Assembly (NCBI GenBank): GCA_964017065.1
Contig: OZ024783.1
Coordinates: forward strand, 962,893 to 1,026,892
Length of the DNA: 64,000 nucleotides
Direction of reading: 5' to 3'
Origin: Haliclona indistincta
Taxonomy: Eukaryota; Porifera; Demospongiae; Haplosclerida; Chalinidae
A model generated the notes under the pieces. It was not told the origin of the DNA. It ran no database searches and saw only the letters and a list, made by a program, of their open reading frames with translations. The position numbers and the translations under genes are program-made. Each line of letters starts with the position of its first letter. Within the stretch, counting starts at the first letter, position 1. Below are positions 11,621 through 23,098 of the stretch, one piece after another.

Positions 11621-12219
11621 TTAACCCTTTAATTACTAAATTATCTTGCTGAAATTTTAACCTCGTAAATGCTGACCACTTCTCTCGTGAATATCTCGTG
11701 TGTCTTTTGTGCTACTGGTCTCAAATTTGCGTCCTTTTACGCCAGTGAGTAGCCGCAATTGCCCACACTCAAGTCAGTCGATATGCCCCTCCCACTTCGA
11801 AAGTGAAGCCGATAAAGTGCAACGACCTCGTCAAATTTTGCTCAAAGTTAGTACTTTGGGGCTGGCTACTGAAAAGTACACACAGATAGCAGTGGTTTTG
11901 GTGAGTGCAAAATGTAGCCCAGATCATAGAGAATGCACAAAAATGTGTTTCCGAGCACCCTGAAGCCATAAAATGTCCAAAATTTCTTGGCAGCCATTTT
12001 CTTTCTCCTAAAATGTTGTGAAAGTTGCACTGAAGCCATAGAAATGCCGTCACCATAACGTTTAGCGCAGGGGGCGCGCCGAAAACCACTGGATTTTTTG
12101 CGGTTATTTGTATTCTTCAATTTGGCTTAATTATGGGATATTTTAACACTTTTTGATAAAGTTATGGTGTCTGAAGTATGTATGTCGCCAAAAGGCGACA
12201 ATAGGGGTTAAAGGGTTAA
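11621..12219. mobile_element. piggyBac-type non-autonomous element, copy a (599 bp)
   Basis: It begins TTAACCCTTTAATTAC and ends GGGGTTAAAGGGTTAA. That is a CCCTTTAA-type inverted terminus flanked by the TTAA target typical of piggyBac. Short frames inside match the second copy but look like no known protein. Confidence 0.75.
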
Positions 12220-12349
12220 TGAGTTTTCGTCAAAATTTGCAAATCTGGCTAGAAATACTCCAAAAGTGTTGAAAATGAACTCTAAGTGTTCTAAATATCA
12301 TTTTGAGACAGTTTCTGTAAGAAATAGAGGGTGAAGGATTTTAAGGTGC

Positions 12350-12948
12350 TTAACCCTTTAATTACTAAATTATCTTGCTGAAATTTTAACCTCGTAAATG
12401 CTGACCACTTCTCTCGTGAATATCTCGTGTGTCTTTTGTGCTACTGGTCTCAAATTTGCGTCCTTTTACGCCAGTGAGTAGCCGCAATTGCCCACACTCA
12501 AGTCAGTCGATATGCCCCTCCCACTTCGAAAGTGAAGCCGATAAAGTGCAACGACCTCGTCAAATTTTGCTCAAAGTTAGTACTTTGGGGCTGGCTACTG
12601 AAAAGTACACACAGATAGCAGTGGTTTTGGTGAGTGCAAAATGTAGCCCAGATCATAGAGAATGCACAAAAATGTGTTTCCGAGCACCCTGAAGCCATAA
12701 AATGTCCAAAATTTCTTGGCAGCCATTTTCTTTCTCCTAAAATGTTGTGAAATTTGCACTGAAGCCATAGAAATGCCGTCACCATAACGTTTAGCGCAGG
12801 GGGCGCGCCGAAAACCACTGGATTTTTTGCGGTTATTTGTATTCTTCAATTTGGCTTAATTATGGGATATTTTAACACTTTTTGATAAAGTTATGGTGTC
12901 TGAAGTATGTATGTCGCCAAAAGGCGACAATAGGGGTTAAAGGGTTAA
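12350..12948. mobile_element. piggyBac-type non-autonomous element, copy b (599 bp)
   Basis: Same length and orientation as the element at 11621-12219, with the same termini. The only difference I noticed is G/T in GTGAAAGTTGCAC versus GTGAAATTTGCAC. The copies are separated by a 130-base spacer without features. Near identity implies a very recent event. Confidence 0.75.
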
Positions 12949-13027
12949 GCCATCTAAGCTTGAATCGCGGTAGACTATTTTCGATAGCATCGTCAACAGC
13001 ACGACTGTTAGCCACCGTAGCTGTTTA

Positions 13028-13558
13028 GCCATAGGGGATTGTCTTTGTTCACTCAATCCCAGGTCCGGATGTATTACGTCACAGGCAGGAAGCACTTGAC
13101 ATGCCCGCGCACGTGTACTATAAAAGAATATTACTATAAAGCCTTGTTCCAAGGCAAAGCAAGCATCAGGTCTCGGTGGCTCAGTGGGTAGGTGGTGTGT
13201 ATGGCAGTGTGGTGTGCTGGGTTCAATCCCTCAGCAAGTGCTCCTTTTTTCTTTTTTTTTTTCACTGATAAAAACTGTTATTCAGACGTTAGCCTCCCGA
13301 CGATCCTTAGTTAGGAAGACACTCCCGACGATCCTTAGTTAGGAAGACACTCCCGACGATCCTTAGTTAGGAAGACCCTCCCGACGATCCTTAGTTAGTT
13401 AGGAAGACCCTCCCGACTTTGCGCAGTTAGGCGAAGTTTTTTAAGGTCTTGGGTTTAGTATAATTTTAGTTTTGTTTAGCACGTGAATACCATAGCAACG
13501 AGTGTGACGTAATACATCCGGACCTGGGATTGAGTGAACAAAGCCAATCCCCATAGCC
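13028..13558. mobile_element. TIR element carrying a tRNA-like Pol III promoter
   Basis: Inverted termini of about 50 bases: GTTCACTCAATCCCAGGTCC on the left and its complement at about 13520-13545. Inside, 13164-13245 has a box A-like TGGCTCAGTGGG and a box B-like GGGTTCAATCCC. It then has four direct copies of GACGATCCTTAGTTAGGAAG and a tail similar to the repeat at 10976. No coding potential is seen. Confidence 0.7.
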
Positions 13559-14338
13559 AAGAGTTTATAATGAACAGAGAGTATCGCACTCCAATTGGTC
13601 CATCACGGAGACTCTCGGGAAAGTAACGTGACCAGCACGCGAGCGCTATTACGTGTTCTGACGTTGTTCAATACTTGTCGATTTTGCCTACGTACAGTTG
13701 TTTGCGAAGATCTTGCATAACGGAAGCGAAAGCGGAAGTGTGACGCTGGCCAATCAAACGCACGTAGGCGTGACTAACTGAAGCTGTACACGTGACGAAA
13801 AGTGAATTTGATTGGCCAGCGTCACACTTCCGCTTTCGCTTCCGTTATGCAAGATCTTCGCAAACAACTGTAATGCATGCAGGCTAGGCACGCCCAGCGA
13901 CCTGCATGTGCAAGCCTTAGCAACGACGATGAAGCGAGCAGCAGCAAGCGATCACGAGTATCATGGAACTCCGCAGGCAAAACTACCAGCTAGTTTACCA
14001 GTGGACAGCTTCATTAACGCTTTAAGTACTGCTGGAGACAAAGAATATGGCGATTGGCTTAATTTTCGGGTGGGATACACAGTAACGAAAGGACATCAGA
14101 TTTCAGCGCCAATGCACTCTTCAAATAGCTCTTCCATCAGACTTTAATATACGTAGCTTGCTTCAGCGTGCCCACGAATGCCAGCCGCATTGGAGTATGC
14201 TTGTTACGTCACGTTATAAAATTAATTATTTGCGGACGTCATTTGCTCGCGTGCTGGTACTGGTCACGTTACTTTCCCGAGAGTCTCCGTGATGGACCAA
14301 TTGGAGTGCGATACTCTCTGTTCATTATAAACTCTTGC
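13558..14338. mobile_element. MITE with terminal repeats of about 85 bases
   Basis: Left terminus AAGAGTTTATAATGAACAGA...; the right terminus (about 14250-14338) is its complement, extending through GAGACTCTCGGGAAAGTAAC. A second palindromic MITE (13693-13872) is nested inside. Short frames (for example 13812-14147) run through repeat arms and are not taken as genes. Confidence 0.75.
13693..13872. mobile_element. 180-bp palindromic Tc1/mariner-type MITE, copy a
   Basis: Flanked by TA; the arms of about 66 bases start TACAGTTGTTTGCGAAGATC. An equally long copy with inverted loop orientation lies at 43321-43500. The TA-CAGT terminus suggests mobilisation by a Tc1/mariner transposase. Confidence 0.8.
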
Positions 14339-14515
14339 CATAGCCATAGCCTGTAATAATTATTCACGATCAAACCCAGCCCACGATCCATGAATATTAC
14401 TGCTCGGTTGGGAAACTATGAGGCAGCGGCCAGACTAGCCTCAAGCTTAGCTGTAGGGCGGACCTACTTTATTTAAGAGGAGCACTTGAGATTTATTGAC
14501 CGTGGACGCAGAGCA
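14339..14515. promoter_or_regulatory. 5' flank of ROCO copy 2 with MITE fragment
   Basis: Up to about 14436 the sequence is the end of a TAGTCTGG-type MITE, as at 40092-40540 (GCAGCGGCCAGACTAG). From CCTCAAGCTTAG onward it resembles the region upstream of the intact ROCO copy 5 (CCTCAAGCTTAGGCGGAC). The MITE has therefore replaced or moved the normal upstream region. No core promoter motif is claimed. Confidence 0.5.
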
Positions 14516-17500
14516 ATGGCTGAAGGACCACGAGAAGAACAATACATAATCGCGTTTAAGAACGGGAACAAGGTTATGGCGGAGCAGCTGCTACCCAGCA
14601 TACCACAACCAGCTACCATCACGACAACGTTCAAGTCCAGACTGTATCTTCTTGAGTTATCATTGGTCTCTCTGCTCCACCTAGCTGCGTACTGGGGCTG
14701 GAGGAATGTCGTCACTTCGCTAGTATCTGTGTATAATTGTGCCGCCAACTGCAAGGACGAGTATGGACACATTCCACTGCATTATGCCGCCAGCAATGGA
14801 CACCTCGAGGTGGTGAAATATTTCATAGTTGAACTACATTGTGACCCTAGGACAAGAACCAGTATGGCAGGACACCACTTCACTATGCTTGTATTAATGG
14901 TCACCTCAACATTGCTCAGTATCTCATCAGAGAGGAACACAGTAACCCATCATGTGAGACCAATAATGGCTCTACACCACTTCACCATGCTTGTCACTAT
15001 GGCCACGCCCACATTGTACAATATCTGTTATTGACTGGTCGAGTCGATCCACTGACTAAGAACAAGTTTGGCAACACTGCATTGTACTATGCTAGTGGCA
15101 AGTATGATATCATTAAACTATTTGAACCATTCGAAGAGTGCAGGACAGCCTTCCCAGTGCACACGTTCACTAAACTGATACTCACAGGAGACAGTGGAGC
15201 TGGTAAGACTACCATAACTGAACTCATCGTCCGCCTAGCTAGTTCTACAGCTGTAGAGTGTGTCGCTGATGTTCAACGCTACACAGCAGGGATCGTTCCA
15301 CACCACATCCAGAGTGAGCAGCTGGGCAACTTTGTCGTGTATGACTTTGCCGGACAGCAAGAATACTACTCGAGTCATGATGCCGTGCTCGAGCAAGTGA
15401 TGCGAAGGTCAGCTGCCATGTTTCTCTGTGTGGTAGACCTGAGCGAGAGCAAGGAGAAGATCTGTAAGTCGCTCCACTACTGGCTAAGCTTTATTGACAA
15501 TGCCTGCAGCACAGCAGAGGGACGATCGCACGTGGTGATCATTGGTAGCCATGCCGACCAGGTCATGTCGTCGGTGGAGGAGAAGAGCTCGCTGCTGCAG
15601 ACCATCATAGCTACCAGAAGAGTAAGACGCCAGTTGTACGCAGAGTGCATTGCTATGGACTGTCGCAGAACCAACACTGACGCTTCACGTCGTTTGATCG
15701 CCACACTCACCAACAGCCAGAAAGCTATCACTGCCAGTCAGCCCGTCATCCACTACTATTCTCATGTTGTCTACGCATTCCTTCGTACCAAGCTGAACGT
15801 GGTAGGCTGTACACTACATGATCTTGTCTCTGCAATCGCTAAGGAAAACAATTCTTCTCTCCCTAGCGACCAGTCTGTCCTCACAGAGATCCTCACCACT
15901 CTCAGTGATAAAGGTCTCATCCTCTTTATACACCATCATCAATCCAGCTGGATCGTAGTGAAGACAGAAGCCTTGTTAAACGAAATCAATGGAACACTGT
16001 TTGCCCCTCGTCAATTCAAAGAACATCATGACATTCTTGCCAGCAACACTGGCATAGTACCCGTCTCTAACCTTCACAAAGTGTTTCCCGACTACAACTC
16101 AGACATGCTCGTCGGATTTCTCACTTCATTAGATTTCTGTCGACCAGTGGACCCATCAGTGCTGCAGTATACCAACCTCCAGACCACACCCTCTCACTCC
16201 ACAGCTGATCTCATCTTCTTCCCTGGTCTCGTTCAGTCAGAGCGACCAGACAGCCTCGTCCATCAGCTAGGAGCACTAGAGTTTGGCTGGTGTCTGAAGA
16301 GCATGGATCCACACGAATTCTTGAGCTCTCGTTTTCTTCATCTTCTCCTACTTTCCGTTGCCTATGAATTTCCTCTAGCCAGTCGATTTAACCATTACTC
16401 TTCCATCAGTGGTCTCCAGCGCAAGTGTACAATATGGAGGAATGGCATCTTCTGGAGGGACGACAACAACACTTGTACTGTGATAGAGCTCCTTGACAAC
16501 AACCGATGTGTGATGGTGGCTATGTCGTACACCAGTACAGTAGAGTATGCCAAGCTCCGTGGTTCTCTTATAGCACTAATCCGTCGCCTCCTGCACAAGC
16601 ATTCTCCAGCTCCAGAGGTGTGTGAGTTCCTCATCTCTCCCGATCTTGTCCGCCAGTACCCTATTGATACTTTCCCTGACACTGAGCTGTTCGACATGTG
16701 TGACGTTGCTCGATCCATCCTACAACGCAAGCCAGTTATTCTCAGCCATGAAGATGGGTGTGGTCACCTCAAAACACAGTCACTTCCCTTTGAGCCTTAC
16801 CACCTCCTTGCTCCCTCTTATGTCTCTCAACTGTTCAATCCTAACATGGCTGACCAGCCAGTTCCTGGTCCTCTCCTCCAGGAGGTAAAGCAACTCTGAC
16901 ATGACACTAAGATGAAGCCACAAGTGTACAAGGAACTGAGAGAGCATCTGGACAAGCTGACTCTATTCTCAGGCAAGAATCCTCTGGTGAGCAGTGTGGC
17001 TGTACTGTAGCATGTGATGGTAGTAATGTTTCTCTGGTGTGTACAGGAGGTGGCTGGCTTGAAGGAGCAGGACCTACCAAGTGATCCACCCACAGCTGCT
17101 GGTAGCTCCAGTACCCTCAGTGAGTCACACATGTACACAAGTTGTGACAGTATTGTTATTGTATGTTCAGGCTCAGTTAGTCAGACTCCTCCCAGTACTC
17201 ACTCTGATCCACCAGTACCCAGTGTAGACCTGTCCAATATACCTGATGATGGTACACTAGGTGAGTCAAGATCAAACGCATTTTGAGTTTTCCATTATTT
17301 TGTATCATTGTAGATGTCCGGTCTCATCTTGCTGTACTGCTTGTAGTCCTGAGAAGCACTGTGTGTCAATGGTTTGAGCTAGGATTACAGCTTGGACTGG
17401 ATTACTTTAAACTGAAGGAAATTAAGAAGAATAACAGTGAAGTGCAAGAGTGCATGATAGAGATGCTGGCAGAATGGCTGAAGGGTCAGGGAGGAGAGTG

Positions 17501-17558
17501 TACTAAACACACTCTCAGAACAGCACTGTTGAACATTGACTGCAGGATAGATGATTGA
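14516..17558 (+). pseudogene. ANK-ROC-COR-Death protein, copy 2 (frameshift and nonsense)
   Basis: ATG 14516 gives MAEGPREEQ, as in copy 5. Exons are 14516-about 16981, 17047-17119, 17171-17260 and 17314-17558. A one-base deletion near 14849 (GACCCTAGGAC versus GACCCTATGGAC in copy 5) breaks the ankyrin region. The frame resumes and gives only five ankyrin units instead of ten. It then encodes the P-loop GDSGAGKTT, DFAGQQEYYSSHD, SHAD, the COR region and a type B Death domain (DVRSHLAVLLVVLRS...). A second lesion, TGT to TGA at 16897-16899, truncates the COR end. Both lesions are single bases, so allelic variation or sequence error should be excluded. Confidence 0.85.
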
Positions 17559-17702
17559 ATATAATTTATTTTGGTTAATTTCGAAATACGTTTCAGTGTC
17601 TCTTCATGTACAATATCACTTCTACTATGTGATGTCAGCAGCTAGTTAGTAAAGAGGGAGGAGCTAGTTATTATAAACACACTGATGGTGAAGTCATCTT
17701 GT

Positions 17703-19425
17703 TCAATGATGTGATATAATACAAGTGATAGAGGAGACAGGTCTCTCACAGATACTGCTAGTGTCAGTACAGGTGGGACGATTAACATAATGACCATTAT
17801 ACACTGATGTACTGCTACCACCACCATCTAGATTCTGAGATGAGAGAGAGAGAGAGGGAGAGGGAGAGAGAGATGAGAAGGAGATTGAGAGAGAGAGGGA
17901 GAGAGAGAGAGGGGGGAGGGGACAGAGAGAGGGAGGTAGAGAGAGAGGGGGGGCGGAGAAGGAGGGAGGCAGAGAGAGATGGGAGGAGAGAAAGAGAGAG
18001 AAGGAGGCGCAAGGGAGAGAGAGAGAGAGGGGGAGGGACCGTGAGTATCAAAATAGATGAATCGTATTTCTTATAAAAATCAGGTGCCTCTTATTTATAG
18101 CACCTTCTCACTAAAATAATTATGTGCTAACGCTTAAAACTTTGGCAAGCGCTTTAGTCATAGTCAGCCAACAATCCAGTCCAAACACGTGTTTGTTGCA
18201 CCACACCTCCAATTGCTGTGCTTATAGGACTTCTGTCACAATTGTCTCCAATAGCTGGGCATGGAAATCAATACCCTTCTTGATATCCTCCTCTCCATCT
18301 ACCTGTAGTGATGAAGAAAAGCACATCGTTCTAACTAATCAATGTGAAATCAACATTATGTGAGTGGAGTAGAGAAAAGGGATGACTTTGCTCCTGCAAT
18401 TTTCAACTTGCTGCCATTCAGTCAAATTTAGTACCATACTTCTAAAACTTGATATACAGCTAGCAAATCAACAAAAAGTTTCATTGAGTTTCAGCAATGT
18501 TTGACCAAGTAGCAGCCATTTGAAAACATGCGTGCATTCAAAAATTGCAGGAGTGAAGTGACCCCATTTCTCAAATCCAAATGTACAGTAACTATATATT
18601 GACCCCGCCCACTCACCTGGAGGAGGATCAGAGTACCGTTCTTAGCAGCACATATCGCGGTGCGAGGAGCCTTCTCAGTGACAAACTTATCAGAGATGTT
18701 CTCCAGCTTAGCGCTAGTCTCAATCCAGGCCTCACCACTGTAGCAATGATATGAAGTGACATACAGCTAGCAGGGTCTCACTCACTCTCTCACTAGCCAG
18801 CCAGCTCCTGTGATTAGCTGACGGAACTTGTACGTTGATCCCAGGAGTGTGGCGTTGCTAAGGTAACCAACAACATAGGTGGAGTCTAACAGACCAAAAT
18901 TAACCCTGGAACCACCTGAAATCTGTAGAAATCACACCACATTAAAATTTTTACTGTCAGTAAGACTAAATTTTTGTACTTACCTGTTGTACAGTGCTGT
19001 TTACAATGAGGTTACCAATACAACCACCGAATGGCTCATGAAAGTATCCAGCATTAGTGGAGTATGTGCAGCCATGCTGCTTAGAGGTAGCTGAGGTGAC
19101 TGAGAGATTGCGACAACCTAGGATGGTAAAGAGCAATAACTTAACATGTACTGATACATGATGGCACTGATTTACTGTCTTCTTGCAATGCTGAAGTGTA
19201 GAGTGTCACCTTCATGCACTAATGTGTTCAGTCTCTGTAGTCACTGTTGTCTTTATTCTCATGATGGAGGATGATCAGAGACAGAACATGACTGAGGTGA
19301 CTTTTTACACTTCACTTCAGCATTGCAAGAAGACAGTAAGCTGTATTACCAACCTCCATTAGGTAGTTGAAACGAGAAGTTGTTTGGTAGTCCATCACTG
19401 AGAGGGTGGGCGTGACTAATGTGAG
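17703..19425 (-). CDS. NAGPA-like phosphodiester glycosidase, copy A
   Basis: Exons (minus strand): 19354-19425, 18984-19117, 18786-18922, 18617-18737, one ending at 18302, and 17703-17834. They encode LPNNFSFQLPNGGCRNLS, then NAGYFHEPFGGCIG, ITGAGWLVR-DGEVWIE, APRTAICAAKNGTLILLQ, VDGEEDIKKGIDFHAQLLE and NLDGGGSSTSVYNG. NxGYF, RTA and NLDGGGS are the signature of the phosphodiester glycosidase domain of the mammalian mannose-6-phosphate uncovering enzyme (Golgi). The protein ends soon after this domain, without the EGF-like and membrane segments of vertebrate NAGPA, so a different localisation is likely. The join between the sixth exon and the DGGG exon is not resolved. The start is probably in the exon near 19.5-19.8 kb. 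Confidence 0.75.
17838..18040. repeat. (GA)n/(GAGAGG)n microsatellite in a glycosidase intron
   Basis: Long purine tract directly upstream (in gene orientation) of the last glycosidase exon. The corresponding intron of copy B has only a short (CT)n run at 34320-34350. Confidence 0.85.
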
Positions 19426-19506
19426 CTGGACAGCATCAGTGAAACAGTAGCCACACCTACAGGAGGAGTCACACAAGTTACTCACTCACTTATCACACAC
19501 CCTCAC

Positions 19507-19760
19507 CTTCTTCGTTGGGTGGTTTAATCCCGTATCGTGAAGCTGTTCTACTGGACACTACACGGTAAGGAGGGGCTGATGGTGAACTACTGCTCTCCAT
19601 CAGGTCTTCTCTACTGCTTGCTGTAGGTCCAGTGTCTCCTTGATCAGCTGTCTTCCTCCTGTTCTGAAGGCTCTCCACTGCTTCAGCTACCCTCATCTTG
19701 TGTGTTGCTCCCCAGAGCTTGGTCTCACCATGATGAACAACACTATGCTGCTGTCTATCA
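19507..19760 (-). CDS. Candidate 5' exon of glycosidase copy A
   Basis: Reads ...HHGETKLWG-ATHKMRVAEAVESLQN... to SRYGIKPPNEE with a GTGAGG donor at 19506. A phase with one base carried over fits the acceptor before CTCACATT at 19425. It lacks nine bases (three codons, KRT) that the other copies have, which keeps the frame. Retention of the frame in four copies argues for coding, but no domain or signal peptide is seen and the upstream limit is unclear. Confidence 0.4.
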
Positions 19761-19904
19761 GGTGTTGTTGGTGTCCCAATATGGGGACTGGCATGCAGAC
19801 AGTTCATTACCATGGTAACCAACCTGAAGCCCCACCCACAAGTCAAGAGTGACCAATAGTGTTGTTTGCTGTACATTTAATAATAATAATAATAAATCAA
19901 TATA

Positions 19905-22194
19905 TCAGTCTGACTCCTCCCCATCGGACCAATCTGCTGACTCCTGGTCGTCGCTGTCCTCTATCACATCTGCTTCTTCCTCTTCCTTCTCAAGCTCCGC
20001 CCACTGTTCCTTACCTGACACCTCCTTCCTCTCATGTACATGCAGCTGTATCAATACAGACCAGGACTATTCATGAAGCACTACATTCATACACTATAAT
20101 TACCACTAGACGCTAGGGCCCCCGCCCATCCTTGATGGTAGCAGTACAAAGTGAACTATCGAACATTCTGTTGAACAAACCAACGAATGTTCGAATCATT
20201 CTTTGAGCATTGAGGATAACAAAACACATTTTTATGACAAAAAACTAAGTGCTATGACCTCACTACAGATTGAAATTGTTCTTCATTATCAAATTAATGC
20301 CTTATCTATGCTTTGTTGAGCAATAGTGGGTGTGGCATGAATGTTCGAAAGGAGATACATGTAAAAATTTTGTTTATGAACGAATTTCGAATATTCAAAC
20401 CTTTGTCCCAGCCCTAATACAACTGCATCGTCACATTAACCCAACCACAGGTGGGCGTGGTTTGGTTGTCACAGACCTTCGATAGAAAGTCCAACACACA
20501 GTGTCAGTGTGATATATTGATCACTCTCTGATTGAGCGACTGAATACATTACACTTTTCGCTTCAGCATTGCAAGAGGAGACTGGCAATGTGTGTTCATT
20601 ACTAGCTAATCTGTTAACACAATGACTCACTTTCAATTCTTGTTGTGTTGATAGACCAATATATGAATCAGAGGTTAGGATCACTGAATATTTCACAATA
20701 CCCTTCTTCTCTGGCGCTTGCATTCTCAGACTAACCTACACACACCATAAGAGATGACTAGTGTTCTCTCTAAATAGTGCCACACCTCTTGTGAGTTCTT
20801 GAGTCCTACCACTGGTTCAGGAGGCTGGACCATACGATTGGTCTTCCTGTCTGCTATGTATAACCACCAGAGCTCCTGTTTCTCCTGAGAGAGCAAGTGA
20901 GTGAGTAAGTGAAGATGAGCAATGGCTGTGTGCACTAAGCAGTGTCTAGCTGCCTCACAGAGGGTCACTGATAGAGCCAGGACACCTGTGCACTAAGCAG
21001 TGTCTAGCTGCCTCACAGAGGGTCACTGGTAGAGCCAGGACACCTGTGCACTAAGCAGTGTCTAGCTGCCTCACAGAGGGTCATACCTTAGGGTAATAAG
21101 GTGCATGGACCACAGGGTTCTCTGATGCTTCTCCCTTCATTGCTTCTCTGTCTCTCTTCACTGAGTCCTGTAGTTCCTTCCATTCCTTCTCCTCGTCCAC
21201 TACCTCTTCTTCGGACTCATGCTCTTCTTCATCTTGTTCCTCTACATCAGAATCCTTCTCTTCATCTGCACAGCAATAAGGTAAAAATAGAGAAAAGATT
21301 ACTTCAAAATTTGACAAAAACCCCCAAATTTTAAACAAAAATTCATATTTTGACGAACCTTGGTCTTCTTTTGTCTCAGCTTCTTTCACTGCAGCTGCTG
21401 CTTGTTGCTGTAAAATATTAAAATAGGTGTGGTTATGGGCGTGGGCTATGAACATCAGGTGAGTACTAGCTAGCGTCATGTTGGTATACAGCTGTAATTA
21501 CAGTATTCTCCCACCTCTTTTGTGGCGTCTTTGGCAGCCGCATTTGCTTTCTTCTTTGCCTTCTTTTTCTGATGTTGCTGCTTCCCTCCTCCTCCCGATT
21601 TTTTCTTCTTTGGCTTTTCCCATGCTTTTCGACTTGGCGGCTTCTTGTCACCACCACCAGCAGCTGTGACTTGATCACCACTTGTTAGAGTATCAAGCTC
21701 AGGTGTGCTCTAAATAAAATACAAGAATACTGTAGAAAATGCACAATTAACTTTGTTTCAAATTCTAGTCACATAATAAGAAAAACAAAAAATTATTTCA
21801 GGGTTTTTCTCAATTTGGATGAGTAATCACACAATAATTAATAATTGTGAATAAACTAAAATAACACTCACATTTGTATTATTGTGAGTAGGTGTGGTTT
21901 GTTCCTCATCTTCTTCAGGTTCTTCCTTGTCCTCGTGAGCTGCATCCTCATCAGCAGCGAACACTTCAGTAGCAGACTAGACAGAGAGAGGGGGAGGAGG
22001 AGGGAGGTGAGAAATGGGGGAGGGAGAGGAAAAAGAAGAGGTGGATTAATGGAGAGACTACTGAGTGTCTTACTAGTAGAGGTGTTCTAGTAACCATGAC
22101 ACGAACTGTGACAAGAGAGCCAGCTGATATCAGTGTCTTATCATCATCATCAATAACTAGAGAGAGGAGGGAGAGAGAGAGAGGGTGAGAGAGA

Positions 22195-22272
<78 letters not shown>

Positions 22273-22866
22273 TGAAGATATGGAGAAAGGGAGAGAGAAA
22301 GTAGTACATAATATGAAATCTCGACAATGTCTATGATGATGTCACTATGATGTCACATACCTTCAGTTTCTACTGATAGCTTCACATGAGGGAACCCATG
22401 CACAGCAGAACGCTAGGATATTGTGATACTCATCATCTGTGAGCGACCGCACCAGCTTTCTGTGGGCGTGGGTAGTGGGTGTGGCTACAATAGTGTAAGG
22501 TATACCTTCTATCAGAGTTATCCATCTTAGCAAACGCCTCTACACTAGCAACTTGACGCTGGAGAGAGAGAGACGGAGAGAGAGAGAGAGAGAGAGGGGA
22601 AGGAAGGAAGAGAGAGGGGAGGAAGAGAGAGAGAGGGGAGGAAGAGAGAGAGAGGGGAGGAAGGGAGAGAGAGAGTCAGGATAAATTAATGAGCAAGCGG
22701 GCAATGGTTTGCTTACTCTACGAGTGTTAAAGTGTCTTAGTTGATCTTCCTCAATGTGTGGTAGTTGCAACAGAGGATGGCAGTGGCTGTGATTGGACCA
22801 CGTGCCCTGTACTATATACTGACTCAGCTTCATCACATTCTCAAAATGTGTCCAGAGAAGGCTCAG
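19905..22866 (-). CDS. SEC63: SEC63 homologue, copy A, C-terminal part (runs into gap)
   Basis: SEC63 is the J-domain partner of the Sec61 translocon in the ER membrane. Exons (minus strand) are 22717-22866 (open into N), 22506-22558, 22361-about 22456, 22074-22156, 21872-21976, 21515-21709, 21359-21407, 21087-21265, 20786-20884, 20631-20735 and 19905-20045. Matches to human SEC63 run in order: PLLQLPHIEEDQLRHF, GSLVTVRVMVTR, a lysine-rich stretch, an acidic stretch, EWKELQDSV, EKQELWWLYIADRKTNR, KYSVILTSDSYIGLS, LHVHERKEV and an acidic tail ending SDEEESD. The membrane and J domains would lie in the gap or be missing. One base is out of frame between LTDDEYHNILAFC and GFPHVKLSVETE (about 22390-22405). 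Confidence 0.85.
20943..21086. repeat. 58-bp minisatellite in a SEC63 intron (copy A)
   Basis: Units start at 20943, 21001 and 21059 (TGTCTAGCTGCCTCACAGAG...). The same array, inverted and with about four units, is in the matching intron of copy B (23409-23630). Confidence 0.85.
22160..22680. repeat. (GA)n microsatellites in SEC63 introns
   Basis: Long GA/GAGAGG tracts at about 22160-22275 and 22560-22675, near the assembly gap. Such tracts plus the palindromic arrangement could explain why the assembly broke here. Confidence 0.8.
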
Positions 22867-23066
22867 NNNNNNNNNNNNNNNNNNNNNNNNNNNNNNNNNN
22901 NNNNNNNNNNNNNNNNNNNNNNNNNNNNNNNNNNNNNNNNNNNNNNNNNNNNNNNNNNNNNNNNNNNNNNNNNNNNNNNNNNNNNNNNNNNNNNNNNNNN
23001 NNNNNNNNNNNNNNNNNNNNNNNNNNNNNNNNNNNNNNNNNNNNNNNNNNNNNNNNNNNNNNNNNN
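22867..23066. other. Assembly gap (200 N)
   Basis: Exactly 200 N, a conventional gap of unknown size. It sits between two head-to-head SEC63 copies. The right arm resumes at a position equivalent to 21410 of the left arm. Confidence 0.99.
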
Positions 23067-23098
23067 CCCATAACCACACCCATTTTACTATCTTGCAG

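Noticed and set aside
11700..12818. Open frames of 84-106 residues inside the twin 599-bp elements
   Set aside because: Identical only because the elements are near-identical; no domain, and frames on both strands overlap.
13164..13245. tRNA gene (also 11011-11085 and 41131-41205)
   Set aside because: Box A and B are present but acceptor and anticodon stems do not pair; these are SINE-like promoters in repeats.
17807..18076. Arg/Glu-rich open frames on GA tracts (also 21985-22060)
   Set aside because: They are translations of (GA)n microsatellite DNA inside introns.
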